This document shows positions 19,119-28,984 of a stretch of DNA of 64,000 nucleotides, piece after piece. The notes below the pieces were generated by a model. It saw only the letters and a list, made by a program, of their open reading frames with translations. It was not told the DNA's origin and made no database searches. Every line of letters begins with the position of its first letter. Position 1 is the first letter of the stretch. The stretch is from an uncultured Pelagibacteraceae bacterium. GTDB lineage: Bacteria; Pseudomonadota; Alphaproteobacteria; Pelagibacterales; Pelagibacteraceae. A program made the translations under genes and the position numbers. The DNA lies in assembly GCA_902558435.1 (NCBI GenBank), contig CACEDU010000001.1:186001-250000 (forward strand), read 5' to 3'.

Positions 19119-21131
19119 ATGAAAGAATTTGAGATTAAAGAAAATTATAAGAAAAAAATAAATGAAATAAAAAAACATAATAAGCTTTATTTTGAAAAAA
19201 GTTCACCAAAGATATCCGATAGCCAATATGATGAAATAAAGAGAGAGATCTTAGATTTAGAAAAAAAATATTCATTCTTAAAAAGTGAATTATCTCCATC
19301 AAATGCACTTGGTTATACTCCTTCAAAAAATTTCGTTAAATCAAAACATAGAGTCAAAATGTTGTCTTTATCAAACGCTTTTAATAAAGAGGATTTAGAA
19401 AATTTTGAAAAAAAGATATTTAATTACCTGAACCAGAAAATAGATATCGAATACAGTGTTGAACCAAAGATAGATGGTATTTCTGCATCATTAACCTATA
19501 AAGATGGATTGCTTGTTCAAGGAACATCAAGGGGAGATGGGACTACTGGAGAAGTAATCACAGAAAATTTAAAAACTATTAAGGATATACCACAAATTGT
19601 TACTGACAAAAATTTTCCGAAAGATATTGATATAAGAGGTGAGGTTTTTATAAAAAAAGATGAATTTGATAAATTAAAAAACGATTTCGCTAATCCTAGA
19701 AATGCTGCATCAGGCTCTTTAAGACAAAAAAATCCAGAGGTAACAAAAAAAATTCCATTGAACTTTATGGCATACACTTTTGGTTATTTTGAAAGTGAAA
19801 AGATTAAAAAACAATCAGATTTTTTGAATTTTTTAAATAGGTGGGGTTTTAAAACAAGTGAACATAACAAGATATTTAAAAATATTGATGATTTAGAAAA
19901 TTTTCACAAAAAGTTTGAAAAAGACAGATTTAATTTGGAGTATGATGTTGATGGCTTGGTCTATAAAATTAACAGTCTAGAACTCCAAAAAAGGCTTGGT
20001 TTTACATCAAATTCTCCTAGATGGGCAATAGCACACAAATTTTCTGCAAATAGTGCTTATTCTCAAATAACAGACATTAACATACAAGTAGGAAGAACAG
20101 GAGCATTAACTCCAGTTGCAAGAATAAAACCCGTAAATATTGGTGGAGTTGTAGTTTCAAATGCAACTCTTCATAATGAGGATGAAATTTTAAGAAAAGA
20201 TATAAGAATAGAAGATACAGTTAAAATTGAAAGAGCAGGAGATGTAATTCCTCATGTTATAAGTGTAGATTTAAAAAAAAGAAAAAAAAAATCAAAGAAA
20301 TTTATATTTCCAAAAATATGTCCCTCTTGTGGCTCAGACACAATTAAAGAATTCAATAGAATTACAAAAAAATTTGATGCTGTAAGAAGATGCACCAATG
20401 AAGGTTTTGATTGTGAAAAAATTGCAATCGAAAAAATAAAACACTTTATTTCAAAAGAGGCAATGAATATTGATGGACTTGGAAAAAAAGTTGTGGAAAA
20501 TTTTTGGGATCTAGAATTAATAAGATTTCCACAAGATATATACAATTTGGATTATGTTAAAATTTTAAATTTAGAAGGCTGGGGAAATCTCTCAGTTTCA
20601 AATTTAAAATACTCAATAGATAAATCAAAAAAAGTTTCTTTAGACAGATTTATTTACGCAATAGGCATAAGACATATAGGTATTGAAAATGCTAAATTAT
20701 TAGCAGATTACACTAAATCTATAAAAAATTTTATAAGTTTTATAAATAAAAATAAAATTGATGAATTTCTAAATATAGATGGAATTGGTGAAACACAAAT
20801 AAATTCTTTAAAAAAATTTTTTCATAACAAATCAAACTATAAAGTAATTGAAAAACTATCCTCTATATTAAATATTTCTGATCTTGTATTAAATAAAAAA
20901 GGAAAACTTCTAAATAATACATTTATGTTTACTGGAAAATTGTTAAACATGAGTAGAGCAGAAGCAAAATCATTAATTGAACAAAATTCAGGATCTGTTG
21001 TGAGTTCAGTAAATAAAAAATTAAAATATTTAATAATTGGTGAAAAACCTACAAAAAGAAAAATAGAACAAGCTAAAAAATTGGGAATTAAAATTATATC
21101 CCAAAAAGAATGGATGCGGTTATTAGATTAA
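19119..21131 (+). CDS. ligA: NAD-dependent DNA ligase LigA
   Basis: LigA seals nicks during replication and repair using NAD. The 670-residue protein has the Ia domain at the N terminus, the adenylation site EPKIDG with catalytic Lys 117, the OB-fold region, a four-cysteine zinc finger (CPSC...CTNEGFDC), helix-hairpin-helix repeats (IDGLGKKV, IDGIGE), and a C-terminal BRCT domain (TFMFTGKLLNMSRAEA). Length is normal. The last 9 bases overlap the convergent aminopeptidase gene, leaving no room for a terminator. Confidence 0.96.
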   Translation: MKEFEIKENYKKKINEIKKHNKLYFEKSSPKISDSQYDEIKREILDLEKKYSFLKSELSPSNALGYTPSKNFVKSKHRVKMLSLSNAFNKEDLENFEKKIFNYLNQKIDIEYSVEPKIDGISASLTYKDGLLVQGTSRGDGTTGEVITENLKTIKDIPQIVTDKNFPKDIDIRGEVFIKKDEFDKLKNDFANPRNAASGSLRQKNPEVTKKIPLNFMAYTFGYFESEKIKKQSDFLNFLNRWGFKTSEHNKIFKNIDDLENFHKKFEKDRFNLEYDVDGLVYKINSLELQKRLGFTSNSPRWAIAHKFSANSAYSQITDINIQVGRTGALTPVARIKPVNIGGVVVSNATLHNEDEILRKDIRIEDTVKIERAGDVIPHVISVDLKKRKKKSKKFIFPKICPSCGSDTIKEFNRITKKFDAVRRCTNEGFDCEKIAIEKIKHFISKEAMNIDGLGKKVVENFWDLELIRFPQDIYNLDYVKILNLEGWGNLSVSNLKYSIDKSKKVSLDRFIYAIGIRHIGIENAKLLADYTKSIKNFISFINKNKIDEFLNIDGIGETQINSLKKFFHNKSNYKVIEKLSSILNISDLVLNKKGKLLNNTFMFTGKLLNMSRAEAKSLIEQNSGSVVSSVNKKLKYLIIGEKPTKRKIEQAKKLGIKIISQKEWMRLLD

Positions 21132-22802
21132 CTCAGCTAACCATTTTTTTTCATTTTTTGATAAAAATGAAGAAATATTATTGTAAACATCAAAGTGATA
21201 TTTAAATAAATAATTTTTTTCTTTTTTGTTAAGTAACTTAAAATTTATTAAATCTATATCGATTGGAGCCATTGTGAGATTTTCGAAAGAGAGTTTTGAT
21301 TTACTTTTTTTAACAAAAACTAAGTTTTCAATTCTTATTCCAAAATTATTTTTTTTATAAAACCCAGGTTCATTACTTAAAACCATTCCCTCTTGCAATT
21401 GTATATAATTATTTTTTGATATTCCTTGTGGTCCTTCATGAACGTTGAGAAATGCGCCGACTCCATGACCTGTACCATGACGGTAATCGAGTCCAATTGA
21501 ATTTAAACTTTTTCTAGCAATTTTATCAATATTATGCCCATTTTTTAGCCTTTTTATATTTGATTGGACTACAGCAATATGACCTTTTAAAACTCGTGTA
21601 AATACATCTTTAATTTTATTTGAGGGATTAGAAAAACACATTGTTCTAGTTACATCTGTGGTTCCCCATTTGTATTGACCTCCAGAGTCAAGAAGTAATA
21701 AATCTTTTTTTTTAATTTTCCTGTTTGAAATTTTATCAGATCTATAATGGATAATTGCCCCGTTTGGTCCAGATCCAGCAATTGTATCAAAGCTTGGGTA
21801 TAAATAATTATTATTTTTTTTTCTAAAATTCTCCAGTTTTTTTTCCACCTTTTTCTCTGTAAGATCATTTTTTTTGTAATTTTTAATCCAATATAAAAAT
21901 TTTGTTAATGCAACTCCATCATCAATGTGTGCTTTAATCATATTACTAATCTCGGTTTTATTTTTTAAAGATTTAAAATTGTAAATTGGGTCCACTTTGT
22001 TAATTATTTTAAATTTAAAATTAATTAAGCTTTCCTCAAAAACTGAGCAAGTTTTAGCATCTATACAAAAATTTCCTCTTTTTAGATTTGATAAACAATT
22101 GAAAATCTTACCTTCTTTTAAAAAAGATATTTTGTATCTTTTCAAATTAAATTTAATATTTTTTATTTTATTTTTATCTGAAAAAAAATAAATATGTTTT
22201 TTTTTTGTTAGAATCATCTTACAATTAGCAACTGGAGAATTGGGAAGATCTTTACCTCTTATATTAAGAAGCCAACAAACATTTTCACCTGAACTTACAA
22301 AAATATAATCAATTTGTTTATTAATCATTATTTTAACCAATTGATTTATTTTTTGCGATGAACTTTCACCTGCCACAGAAGTATTGAGGCTATAAAACAT
22401 ATTACCATTATTTTTTTTTTTCTTATTTTTAAATTTAAAATCTAAAGGACACAAGTTGTACTCATCTCCGAAATATTTGTGTAAAGTTTCATTTGTAAAA
22501 AGATTAGGATCAAAACCAATTTTAATTTTTTTATTTAAAATATTTTTTGGCCAAACATATGGAATTTCACAAATAATAAATTTATTTCCAGCTTCTTTTT
22601 CTGCTTGTATAGTATATCTTCCATCAACAAACAAATATTGTTTATTTTTTAAAAAAATTGCAAATCCTGCAGATCCTGAAAATTTTGTAATTGATTTAAG
22701 ATTATTTATTTTTGAATATTCAGTAAAATAATTATCGTTTTTAGGAAGAATATATCCATCTAAATTATTTGTTAGTATTAAATTTTTAATTTCCTTATTC
22801 AT
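21123..22802 (-). CDS. M24-family Xaa-Pro aminopeptidase
   Basis: This metallopeptidase removes N-terminal residues from peptides with proline in the second position. The protein has two creatinase-like N-terminal domains (DGYILPKND, FSGSAGFAIF, FVDGRYT) and a C-terminal pita-bread domain. The metal ligands appear intact: Asp in LLLLDSGG, Asp in TTDVTRT, His in GHGVGAFLNVHEGP, Glu in LSNEPGFY and Glu in GIRIEN. The length of about 559 residues matches the long, PepP-like eukaryote/alphaproteobacterial form. A TTG 27 bases upstream is in frame, but the ATG ending at 22802 overlaps the uvrD stop by four bases (ATGA) and is preferred. Confidence 0.9.
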   Translation of the reverse strand: MNKEIKNLILTNNLDGYILPKNDNYFTEYSKINNLKSITKFSGSAGFAIFLKNKQYLFVDGRYTIQAEKEAGNKFIICEIPYVWPKNILNKKIKIGFDPNLFTNETLHKYFGDEYNLCPLDFKFKNKKKKNNGNMFYSLNTSVAGESSSQKINQLVKIMINKQIDYIFVSSGENVCWLLNIRGKDLPNSPVANCKMILTKKKHIYFFSDKNKIKNIKFNLKRYKISFLKEGKIFNCLSNLKRGNFCIDAKTCSVFEESLINFKFKIINKVDPIYNFKSLKNKTEISNMIKAHIDDGVALTKFLYWIKNYKKNDLTEKKVEKKLENFRKKNNNYLYPSFDTIAGSGPNGAIIHYRSDKISNRKIKKKDLLLLDSGGQYKWGTTDVTRTMCFSNPSNKIKDVFTRVLKGHIAVVQSNIKRLKNGHNIDKIARKSLNSIGLDYRHGTGHGVGAFLNVHEGPQGISKNNYIQLQEGMVLSNEPGFYKKNNFGIRIENLVFVKKSKSKLSFENLTMAPIDIDLINFKLLNKKEKNYLFKYHFDVYNNISSFLSKNEKKWLAELI

Positions 22803-24826
22803 TTTAATTTTTTCTGGTAACGAATCCAACCAGGACTTCTAATTTCACTATCATCATCAAAATCTATATCTTGATTGAATTCAAAGTCTTCTTCTTGCTC
22901 ATTTATAAAATTATTATTTTTTTTAATATAATCATCTGGAAGCTCGTCAACAAATCTTGATGCCATACTGTCAATCCAGTCTCCTTGGTAAAATCTATTC
23001 ATCGAAAATGAAATTTTTGCTAGCTTTTTCGCCCTAGTAATAGCAACATATGCCAATCTTCTTTCTTCCTCTAGCCCACTTTCACCTTTTTCCTCAATAC
23101 TTTTTTGATGTGGAAATAAACCTTCTTCCCATCCAGGAAGAAACACTACTTCAAATTCTAAACCTTTAGAGGCATGAATTGTCATTAAATTTACCTTTTC
23201 ACTTTGCCAGTCTTGATCAAGTGATGTTGCAAGAGCCACATGTTCCAAAAAGCTTTCTAAATTGTCAAATTCCTTCATTGCATTTAGTAATTCTTTTATA
23301 TTTTCTAATCTATTTTCATTTTCTAAATCTTTCTTGTTTTTTAGCATTTCACTATATCCAGACTCATCTAAAATTGTTTGTAATAACTTATTGTGGTTCA
23401 TTTTATTTTTTAAATCATTTCTCCATTTAACCAAAAGACTAAGAAGAGAATTTAAACCTAATTTTGTTTTAGGTTTGATTTTATTCTGTTCAATTAAATG
23501 TTTTGAAGCAACTTCTAATGAGCATTTATTTAATTTAGCAAAATTATTTATTGCCTTTACACTTGTATCTCCAATCGACCTTTTGGGAACATTTAAAATT
23601 CTTTCGAATGACAAATCATCTTGAGGTTGATAAACTGTTCTTAAGTACGCAACACAATCTTTTACTTCTGCTCTTTCGTAAAATTTAATACCACCGATAA
23701 TCCTATATGGAATTCCAATTTTTAAAAATCTTTCTTCAAACTCTCTAGTTTGAAAAATAGCTCTCACAAGAATTGCAACTTCATTTAATGAGAATTTTTT
23801 TTTAAAACTCTCAATATTTGAGCCAATTTCGGTCGCCTCATCTTTTACATTTCTAAAACAGTTTAAAGTTACAAGTTCTCCATCTTCTTGATCTGTAAAA
23901 AGTTTTTTCCCAACTCTATTTTGATTATTTTCAATTATTTTTGATGCTACATTTAAAATATTTTGGGTTGATCTATAATTTTTTTCTAATCTTATTATTT
24001 TTGTATTCTCATATACATTTTCAAATTGAAGAAAATTTTTTATTTCTGCTCCTCTCCAACTATATATTGACTGGTCATCATCTCCTACACAACATATATT
24101 TTGGTTATGTTCTGCTAAATACTTTAACCATTCACTTTGAATAAAATTTGTATCTTGATATTCATCAACTAAAATATATTTAAATTTTTTTGAATACATT
24201 TTTGATATATCAATATGTTTTTCAAAGATCTTAACAGTATGAAGTATTAAGTCGCTAAAATCTGCAGCGTTTAAATCTATTAATTTTTGTTGGTATATCT
24301 TATATATTCCTAAAAAGCTTTTTTCTAATATGTCTTTACGTTTGAGCACAACCTCGTCAGGGTAAAAACCTTTATTTTTCCATTTATCAATTACTGCCAA
24401 TATATATCTTGGAGATATTTTTTTTGTATCTATATTTTCAGATTTACAAATATTTTTTACTAATCTTACTTGGTCATCTTGATCAATAATTGAAAAATTT
24501 GATTTTAATCCAACAGCTCCTGCATGTTTTCTAAGTATTTTTGCGCTTATAGAGTGAAAGGTGCCTAACCAGGGAAGACCTGTTGCTTCTTTTCTTAAGA
24601 ATTTAGAGACTCTTAATTGCATTTCTTTTGCAGCTTTATTTGTGAATGTTACAGCTAAAATTTGATTAGGAAATGCTTTGTGTTGTTTTACTATATGAGC
24701 GATTCTTGCAGTAAGAACCCTTGTTTTTCCAGAGCCAGCTCCTGCAACAATTAAAAGTGGGCCATTTAAATATAAAACTGCTTCTTCCTGACTTTTATTA
24801 AGATTTGATAAATAATCTAATTTCAT
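22799..24826 (-). CDS. uvrD: Superfamily 1 DNA helicase UvrD/PcrA
   Basis: UvrD unwinds DNA in nucleotide excision and mismatch repair. The 675-residue protein shows the SF1 motifs in order: Q motif LNKSQEEAV, Walker A AGAGSGKT (about 28-35), ILAVTFTNKAA, DEYQDTN (Walker B), GDDDQSIYSWRGA, LEKNYRS, TIHASKGLEFEVVF and VAITRAK. It lacks the long C-terminal tail of some homologues and ends in an acidic patch rich in E and D. It is the upstream partner of the M24 peptidase, with a four-base overlap. I saw no LexA-type box in the 36-base gap before it. Confidence 0.95.
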   Translation of the reverse strand: MKLDYLSNLNKSQEEAVLYLNGPLLIVAGAGSGKTRVLTARIAHIVKQHKAFPNQILAVTFTNKAAKEMQLRVSKFLRKEATGLPWLGTFHSISAKILRKHAGAVGLKSNFSIIDQDDQVRLVKNICKSENIDTKKISPRYILAVIDKWKNKGFYPDEVVLKRKDILEKSFLGIYKIYQQKLIDLNAADFSDLILHTVKIFEKHIDISKMYSKKFKYILVDEYQDTNFIQSEWLKYLAEHNQNICCVGDDDQSIYSWRGAEIKNFLQFENVYENTKIIRLEKNYRSTQNILNVASKIIENNQNRVGKKLFTDQEDGELVTLNCFRNVKDEATEIGSNIESFKKKFSLNEVAILVRAIFQTREFEERFLKIGIPYRIIGGIKFYERAEVKDCVAYLRTVYQPQDDLSFERILNVPKRSIGDTSVKAINNFAKLNKCSLEVASKHLIEQNKIKPKTKLGLNSLLSLLVKWRNDLKNKMNHNKLLQTILDESGYSEMLKNKKDLENENRLENIKELLNAMKEFDNLESFLEHVALATSLDQDWQSEKVNLMTIHASKGLEFEVVFLPGWEEGLFPHQKSIEEKGESGLEEERRLAYVAITRAKKLAKISFSMNRFYQGDWIDSMASRFVDELPDDYIKKNNNFINEQEEDFEFNQDIDFDDDSEIRSPGWIRYQKKLK

Positions 24827-24862
24827 CGTTTATTTTTTTTTAATTTAAGCGATATTGAATTA

Positions 24863-26236
24863 ATGAAAAAAACACAAAATATTCCATTTTTTGTTAAGGG
24901 TATATTTCTAATTATTGCATTATTTTTTTCATTTGGCATCTATTTATCAATACCAGTTTTATTTAATTATAAAAGTATAGAAAACGTTATTGAGAAAAAA
25001 TTTTATAATGATTTTAAAATTAATCTAAATATTAATGGTGACATAAAGTACCAATTATTACCAAAACCACATTTGTTAATTAGCAACTCATCTTTATCAA
25101 TAAATAAAAACAATGAAGAGGATATTTCCTTTGATATTGATAAATTAAAGGTTTTTTTAAAATCAAATAATTTGTATCCGAAATCTAATTTAAATTTCGA
25201 AAAGCTTGAAATAAAGGATAATAATTTTTTACTAAAAAAAAAGGAATACACTATTTTAAGAAATTATTTTCATAAAAGTGAGACTAAACCAATTAATATC
25301 AAAAAAAGTAAAATATTTATATTGGATGATCAAGATGATGCATTGATAATATCCCCTATAGATAAAATAATTTTTACAACTTCTAAAAAAGATAACATCA
25401 AAAAGTTATATGTGAATGGAAATATATTTGATTTAAATTTTAAATCCATTTGGAAAAAAGAATTTAATTCTAATTTCAATTCGCAAATAGAAATTGATCT
25501 TAGGGAGCCAAATATATCAATTAAAAATAAATTAAATTATGACAAAAAGCCAGAAATACAGGGATCGGTATTAGTAAACTTTTTAAATCAAAATATTGAA
25601 ATAGATTATAAATTTAAAAATAACAAAATATCCCTAAAATCTCCTGAAAATAATAATGATATAAAACTTGATAGTAATATTGATTTAAAACCATTTTATT
25701 CGAACTCAAATATTATTTTAAATAAACAAAATTTAAGTTATGTGATTGACGAATTACTCTTTTCAATATTAAATTTAAAATCTGATTTAATAGGAAATTT
25801 GAATGGAGATTTAAAACTATCATTAAATAATATTGAACATGAACTTATAAAAAATGGTTACATTGCCTTTAAAATAGAAAAAAAATATATTCAACCTAAT
25901 AAAGTTAAATTCAATTTATCTGATATAGGTTTTGTAGAGGCTACTATTAGCTACGAAGAAGAAAAAGGAGATATAATTTTTAATTCATCAAATATGCTAA
26001 ATATTAAAAACAATAAAAAATTTGCTAAGAAATTCCAATTAAATTCAAATAAGGTCAGAGATATAGACAAGATATATTTTAAAATAAAAAGAAATATCAA
26101 TACAGGTGTAATTTTAATTTTTGATATAAAAATAAACCAAATAGATAATGCAGATAAAAATAAGGAAGATATTTTTTATGAAATTAGAAATACACAAGAG
26201 CTTAAATCATTAGTTAAAAGAATAATTAATAACTAA
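24863..26236 (+). CDS. AsmA-like envelope protein
   Basis: This 457-residue protein has one N-terminal transmembrane helix (about 11-34), followed by a large, asparagine- and lysine-rich, beta-prone periplasmic region. The block [15 protein letters not shown] near residues 67-81 is characteristic of the AsmA N-terminal domain, which is related to bridge-like lipid transfer proteins linked to outer-membrane phospholipid homeostasis. No enzyme motif is visible. It is transcribed alone, diverging from uvrD across 36 bases and overlapping the fumarase stop by 4 bases. The family assignment is probable; the exact role is not known. Confidence 0.7.
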   Translation: MKKTQNIPFFVKGIFLIIALFFSFGIYLSIPVLFNYKSIENVIEKKFYNDFKINLNINGDIKYQLLPKPHLLISNSSLSINKNNEEDISFDIDKLKVFLKSNNLYPKSNLNFEKLEIKDNNFLLKKKEYTILRNYFHKSETKPINIKKSKIFILDDQDDALIISPIDKIIFTTSKKDNIKKLYVNGNIFDLNFKSIWKKEFNSNFNSQIEIDLREPNISIKNKLNYDKKPEIQGSVLVNFLNQNIEIDYKFKNNKISLKSPENNNDIKLDSNIDLKPFYSNSNIILNKQNLSYVIDELLFSILNLKSDLIGNLNGDLKLSLNNIEHELIKNGYIAFKIEKKYIQPNKVKFNLSDIGFVEATISYEEEKGDIIFNSSNMLNIKNNKKFAKKFQLNSNKVRDIDKIYFKIKRNINTGVILIFDIKINQIDNADKNKEDIFYEIRNTQELKSLVKRIINN

Positions 26237-27621
26237 ACGGGTTTAATCATTTTATATGGATCTACAATTTTGTCGTATTCCTTTTCATTAATTAGACCTG
26301 TTTTCATCGCTTCAATTTTAAGTGTAGTTTTATTTTTTAATGCGTTTTTTGCAATCTTTGCAGCATTATCGTAGCCAATTTTTGGAGATAAAGCAGTGAC
26401 TAACATTAAAGAATTATCAACCAAATGTTTAATTCTATTTTTGTCTGCCTTTAGCCCTGATATACAATATTTAGCAAAACTTTTTGTACTATCTGATAAT
26501 ATTTGAATTGATTGAAGAACATTATGAATTATTAAAGGCTTAAATACGTTAAGTTCAAAATGTCCGTGTGATCCTGCCATAGTAATTCCATTGTGATTTC
26601 CTATTACTTTTACACAAACCATTGTCACAGCTTCACATTGAGTTGGGTTAACTTTCCCAGGCATTATTGAAGATCCTGGTTCATTTTCTGGAAGTATTAA
26701 TTCTCCATATCCAGCTCTAGGACCTGATCCTAGAAATCGTATATCGTTCGCAATCTTCATTAAACATACTGCGGTTGTATTTAGTGTACCTGAATAATTT
26801 ACAATTGCATCATGTGCGGCTAAAGCAGCAAACTTGTTTTTAGCTGGTTTAAAAGGTAGCTTTGTAATTTTTTTAATTTCATTAACTATTTTCTTATCAA
26901 AATTCTTTTTTGTATTTATTCCAGTACCAACAGCAGTACCACCTTGAGCAAGAAAGTAAATCTCACTTAAAGACAATTCAATTCTTTTTATACATTCTTG
27001 CAATTGTGACTGATAACCTGAAAATTCTTGTCCTAATGACAAGGGAGTTGCATCTTGAAGGTGAGTTCTTCCTATTTTTACAATTTTGTTAAATTCTCTT
27101 ACTTTTTTTTTTAATTCCTTATTTAATAGATCTAAACTTGGTAATAGTTTTTCTCTAGTTTCCATAGCTATAGCAATATGCATTGCGGTTGGAAATACAT
27201 CATTAGTAGATTGAGATTTATTTACATGATCGTTTGGATGTACAGGTTTTTTTGTTCCTTTTTTCCCTTTTAGTATTTCAATAGCCCTATTAGATATTAC
27301 TTCGTTCACATTCATATTAGTTTGAGTACCCGAACCAGTTTGCCAAACTTTAAGTGGAAAATGACTATCTAATTTTCCATTAATTACTTCACTTGCAGCT
27401 TTAATAATTGATTTATAAATTTTTGAATTAATATCTTTGTTTTTATAGTTTGTTATTGCTGCAGCTTTTTTAATTATAGCTATAGACTTTATTAATTTTG
27501 GCCTTACTAAAACATCCCCAATATCAAAGTATTTTTTTGATCTCTGAGTAGATGCTCCCCAATACTTATCCACAGGCACCTTAATAGTGCCAATGCTATC
27601 ATATTCTTTTCTGAATTTCAT
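26233..27621 (-). CDS. fumC: Class II fumarate hydratase FumC
   Basis: FumC interconverts fumarate and malate in the TCA cycle without an iron-sulfur cluster. The 462-residue protein has the fumarase/aspartase signature [11 protein letters not shown], plus [29 protein letters not shown] and [11 protein letters not shown], which form the composite active site. An in-frame ATG 36 bases upstream (27657) would add a poorly fitting dozen residues; the start [11 protein letters not shown] at 27621 matches other FumC proteins. It converges on the AsmA-like gene. Confidence 0.95.
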   Translation of the reverse strand: MKFRKEYDSIGTIKVPVDKYWGASTQRSKKYFDIGDVLVRPKLIKSIAIIKKAAAITNYKNKDINSKIYKSIIKAASEVINGKLDSHFPLKVWQTGSGTQTNMNVNEVISNRAIEILKGKKGTKKPVHPNDHVNKSQSTNDVFPTAMHIAIAMETREKLLPSLDLLNKELKKKVREFNKIVKIGRTHLQDATPLSLGQEFSGYQSQLQECIKRIELSLSEIYFLAQGGTAVGTGINTKKNFDKKIVNEIKKITKLPFKPAKNKFAALAAHDAIVNYSGTLNTTAVCLMKIANDIRFLGSGPRAGYGELILPENEPGSSIMPGKVNPTQCEAVTMVCVKVIGNHNGITMAGSHGHFELNVFKPLIIHNVLQSIQILSDSTKSFAKYCISGLKADKNRIKHLVDNSLMLVTALSPKIGYDNAAKIAKNALKNKTTLKIEAMKTGLINEKEYDKIVDPYKMIKPV

Positions 27622-27687
27622 AATTAAATTTTGAGAGTATATTAAAACCTTATACATTAAATAATATTAAATTCATATAGGAGCAAA

Positions 27688-28059
27688 ATGACAAATTTTG
27701 AAAAGGTTGGATTATTTATGAAAACTTTTAATCAAGATGTTAAAGTTTCATCAAGCCTAAGCACAGATAAAATAAATTCATTAAGAATATCACTTATTAA
27801 TGAGGAATTAGAGGAACTCAAACAAGCTATATTAGATAAAAATTTAACTGAAGTTGCTGATGCTTTAACAGACATATTATATGTAACTTATGGAGCAGGG
27901 CATGCCTTTGGAATAAATTTAGATAAATGTTTTGACGAAGTCCAAAAGTCTAATATGAGTAAGCTAGGAAAAAATGGAAAACCAATATTTAATAAATTTG
28001 GAAAAGTTATGAAGGGACCTGATTATTTTAAACCGGATTTATCAAAATTTATTAAATAA
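27688..28059 (+). CDS. MazG/PRA-PH-like nucleotide pyrophosphohydrolase
   Basis: This 123-residue, mainly helical protein matches the all-alpha NTP pyrophosphatase superfamily. The metal-binding pattern is visible: an acidic helix NEELEELKQAI, then EVADALTDILYVTYG (ExxD type). The C-terminal LGKNGKPIFNKFGKVMKGPDYFKPDL is typical of the PRA-PH-like branch also found in marine bacteria and phages. Such enzymes hydrolyse canonical or damaged NTPs; the substrate cannot be told here. An AGGAG sequence lies 6 bases before the ATG. It diverges from fumC and its stop is one base from the stop of the convergent ygfZ. Confidence 0.78.
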   Translation: MTNFEKVGLFMKTFNQDVKVSSSLSTDKINSLRISLINEELEELKQAILDKNLTEVADALTDILYVTYGAGHAFGINLDKCFDEVQKSNMSKLGKNGKPIFNKFGKVMKGPDYFKPDLSKFIK

Positions 28060-28060
28060 T

Positions 28061-28942
28061 TTAAAACCATATTGGCTTTAGTGCTTTAATTTTTGCATCT
28101 CCACATTTTAGATCTATTTCAAAATTAAATTTTTTATTCTCTAACTTTAATAAAGCAAATGGATTTTTATTATTTATTAATAACTTTCCAATATTTTTAT
28201 TTTCATAAGTTATTTCCTCACTGTTGAGATCACCATTCAATACTTTAATAGCAAATAACCTTTTATTAAGTTTATCTTTCAGTTTAATTCTCGCAGTATT
28301 TTCTTGTCCTACATAACATCCTTTTCGAAAATCAATTCCATTTAATTCTTCAAAGTTACATTCAATTCCAAAAATTTTATTTTGTAAATTTTTTGTGTCA
28401 ATTTGAGGTATACCTAATTCATGACTGTGTTTGTAGTAATCATCAACATCTGAAACTTCTAAACCTAATTTTTTTAATGACAAATATAATTTTTCTAAAT
28501 TAATTACCAACCTAGCTCCTAATTTTTTAGATCGTGGATCTAAAAGGATGGGATCTTCCCTAAATTTAATTGTATAACCTTCCTCATCTTTAGAATTTTC
28601 AATCTCTAAAAATTTTTCTTTACTTAAATTTGCTACAACAAATTCATTACTAAGATTTAATATTTCTACTTTTGACCTTATTTTGTATAAATTTAATTGT
28701 TTATATAAATCATCTATATTTTTTTTCTCACAATCTAATAGATAGCCCAATTTATGTTTAATAATTATAAAATCATAAAGATATTTACCTTGAGGGGTTA
28801 GAAGAGCTGAAAAACAACTTCTGTTATCTGATACATTTTCAATATTATTGGTAATTATGTTTTGTAAAAAATCTTTAGCATCTTCTCCATTAATATAAAG
28901 AAGACCTCTATCTTCTAATATGTAAACATTATTTCTATTCAT
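28061..28942 (-). CDS. ygfZ: Folate-binding protein YgfZ (GcvT-like)
   Basis: YgfZ is a tetrahydrofolate-binding protein that helps maintain some iron-sulfur enzymes. The 293-residue protein carries the family signature KGCYVGQE, including the conserved cysteine, and NGEDAKDFLQNIITNNI at the N terminus, both typical of COG0354. It is related to GcvT but lacks the glycine-cleavage context. It diverges from the dihydroorotase-like gene with 42 bases between them. Marine Alphaproteobacteria often have ygfZ next to a dihydroorotase-like gene. Confidence 0.88.
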   Translation of the reverse strand: MNRNNVYILEDRGLLYINGEDAKDFLQNIITNNIENVSDNRSCFSALLTPQGKYLYDFIIIKHKLGYLLDCEKKNIDDLYKQLNLYKIRSKVEILNLSNEFVVANLSKEKFLEIENSKDEEGYTIKFREDPILLDPRSKKLGARLVINLEKLYLSLKKLGLEVSDVDDYYKHSHELGIPQIDTKNLQNKIFGIECNFEELNGIDFRKGCYVGQENTARIKLKDKLNKRLFAIKVLNGDLNSEEITYENKNIGKLLINNKNPFALLKLENKKFNFEIDLKCGDAKIKALKPIWF

Positions 28943-28984
28943 ATTGTAATATTATAACAAATGATATAAGTACTTTTTTTATAA

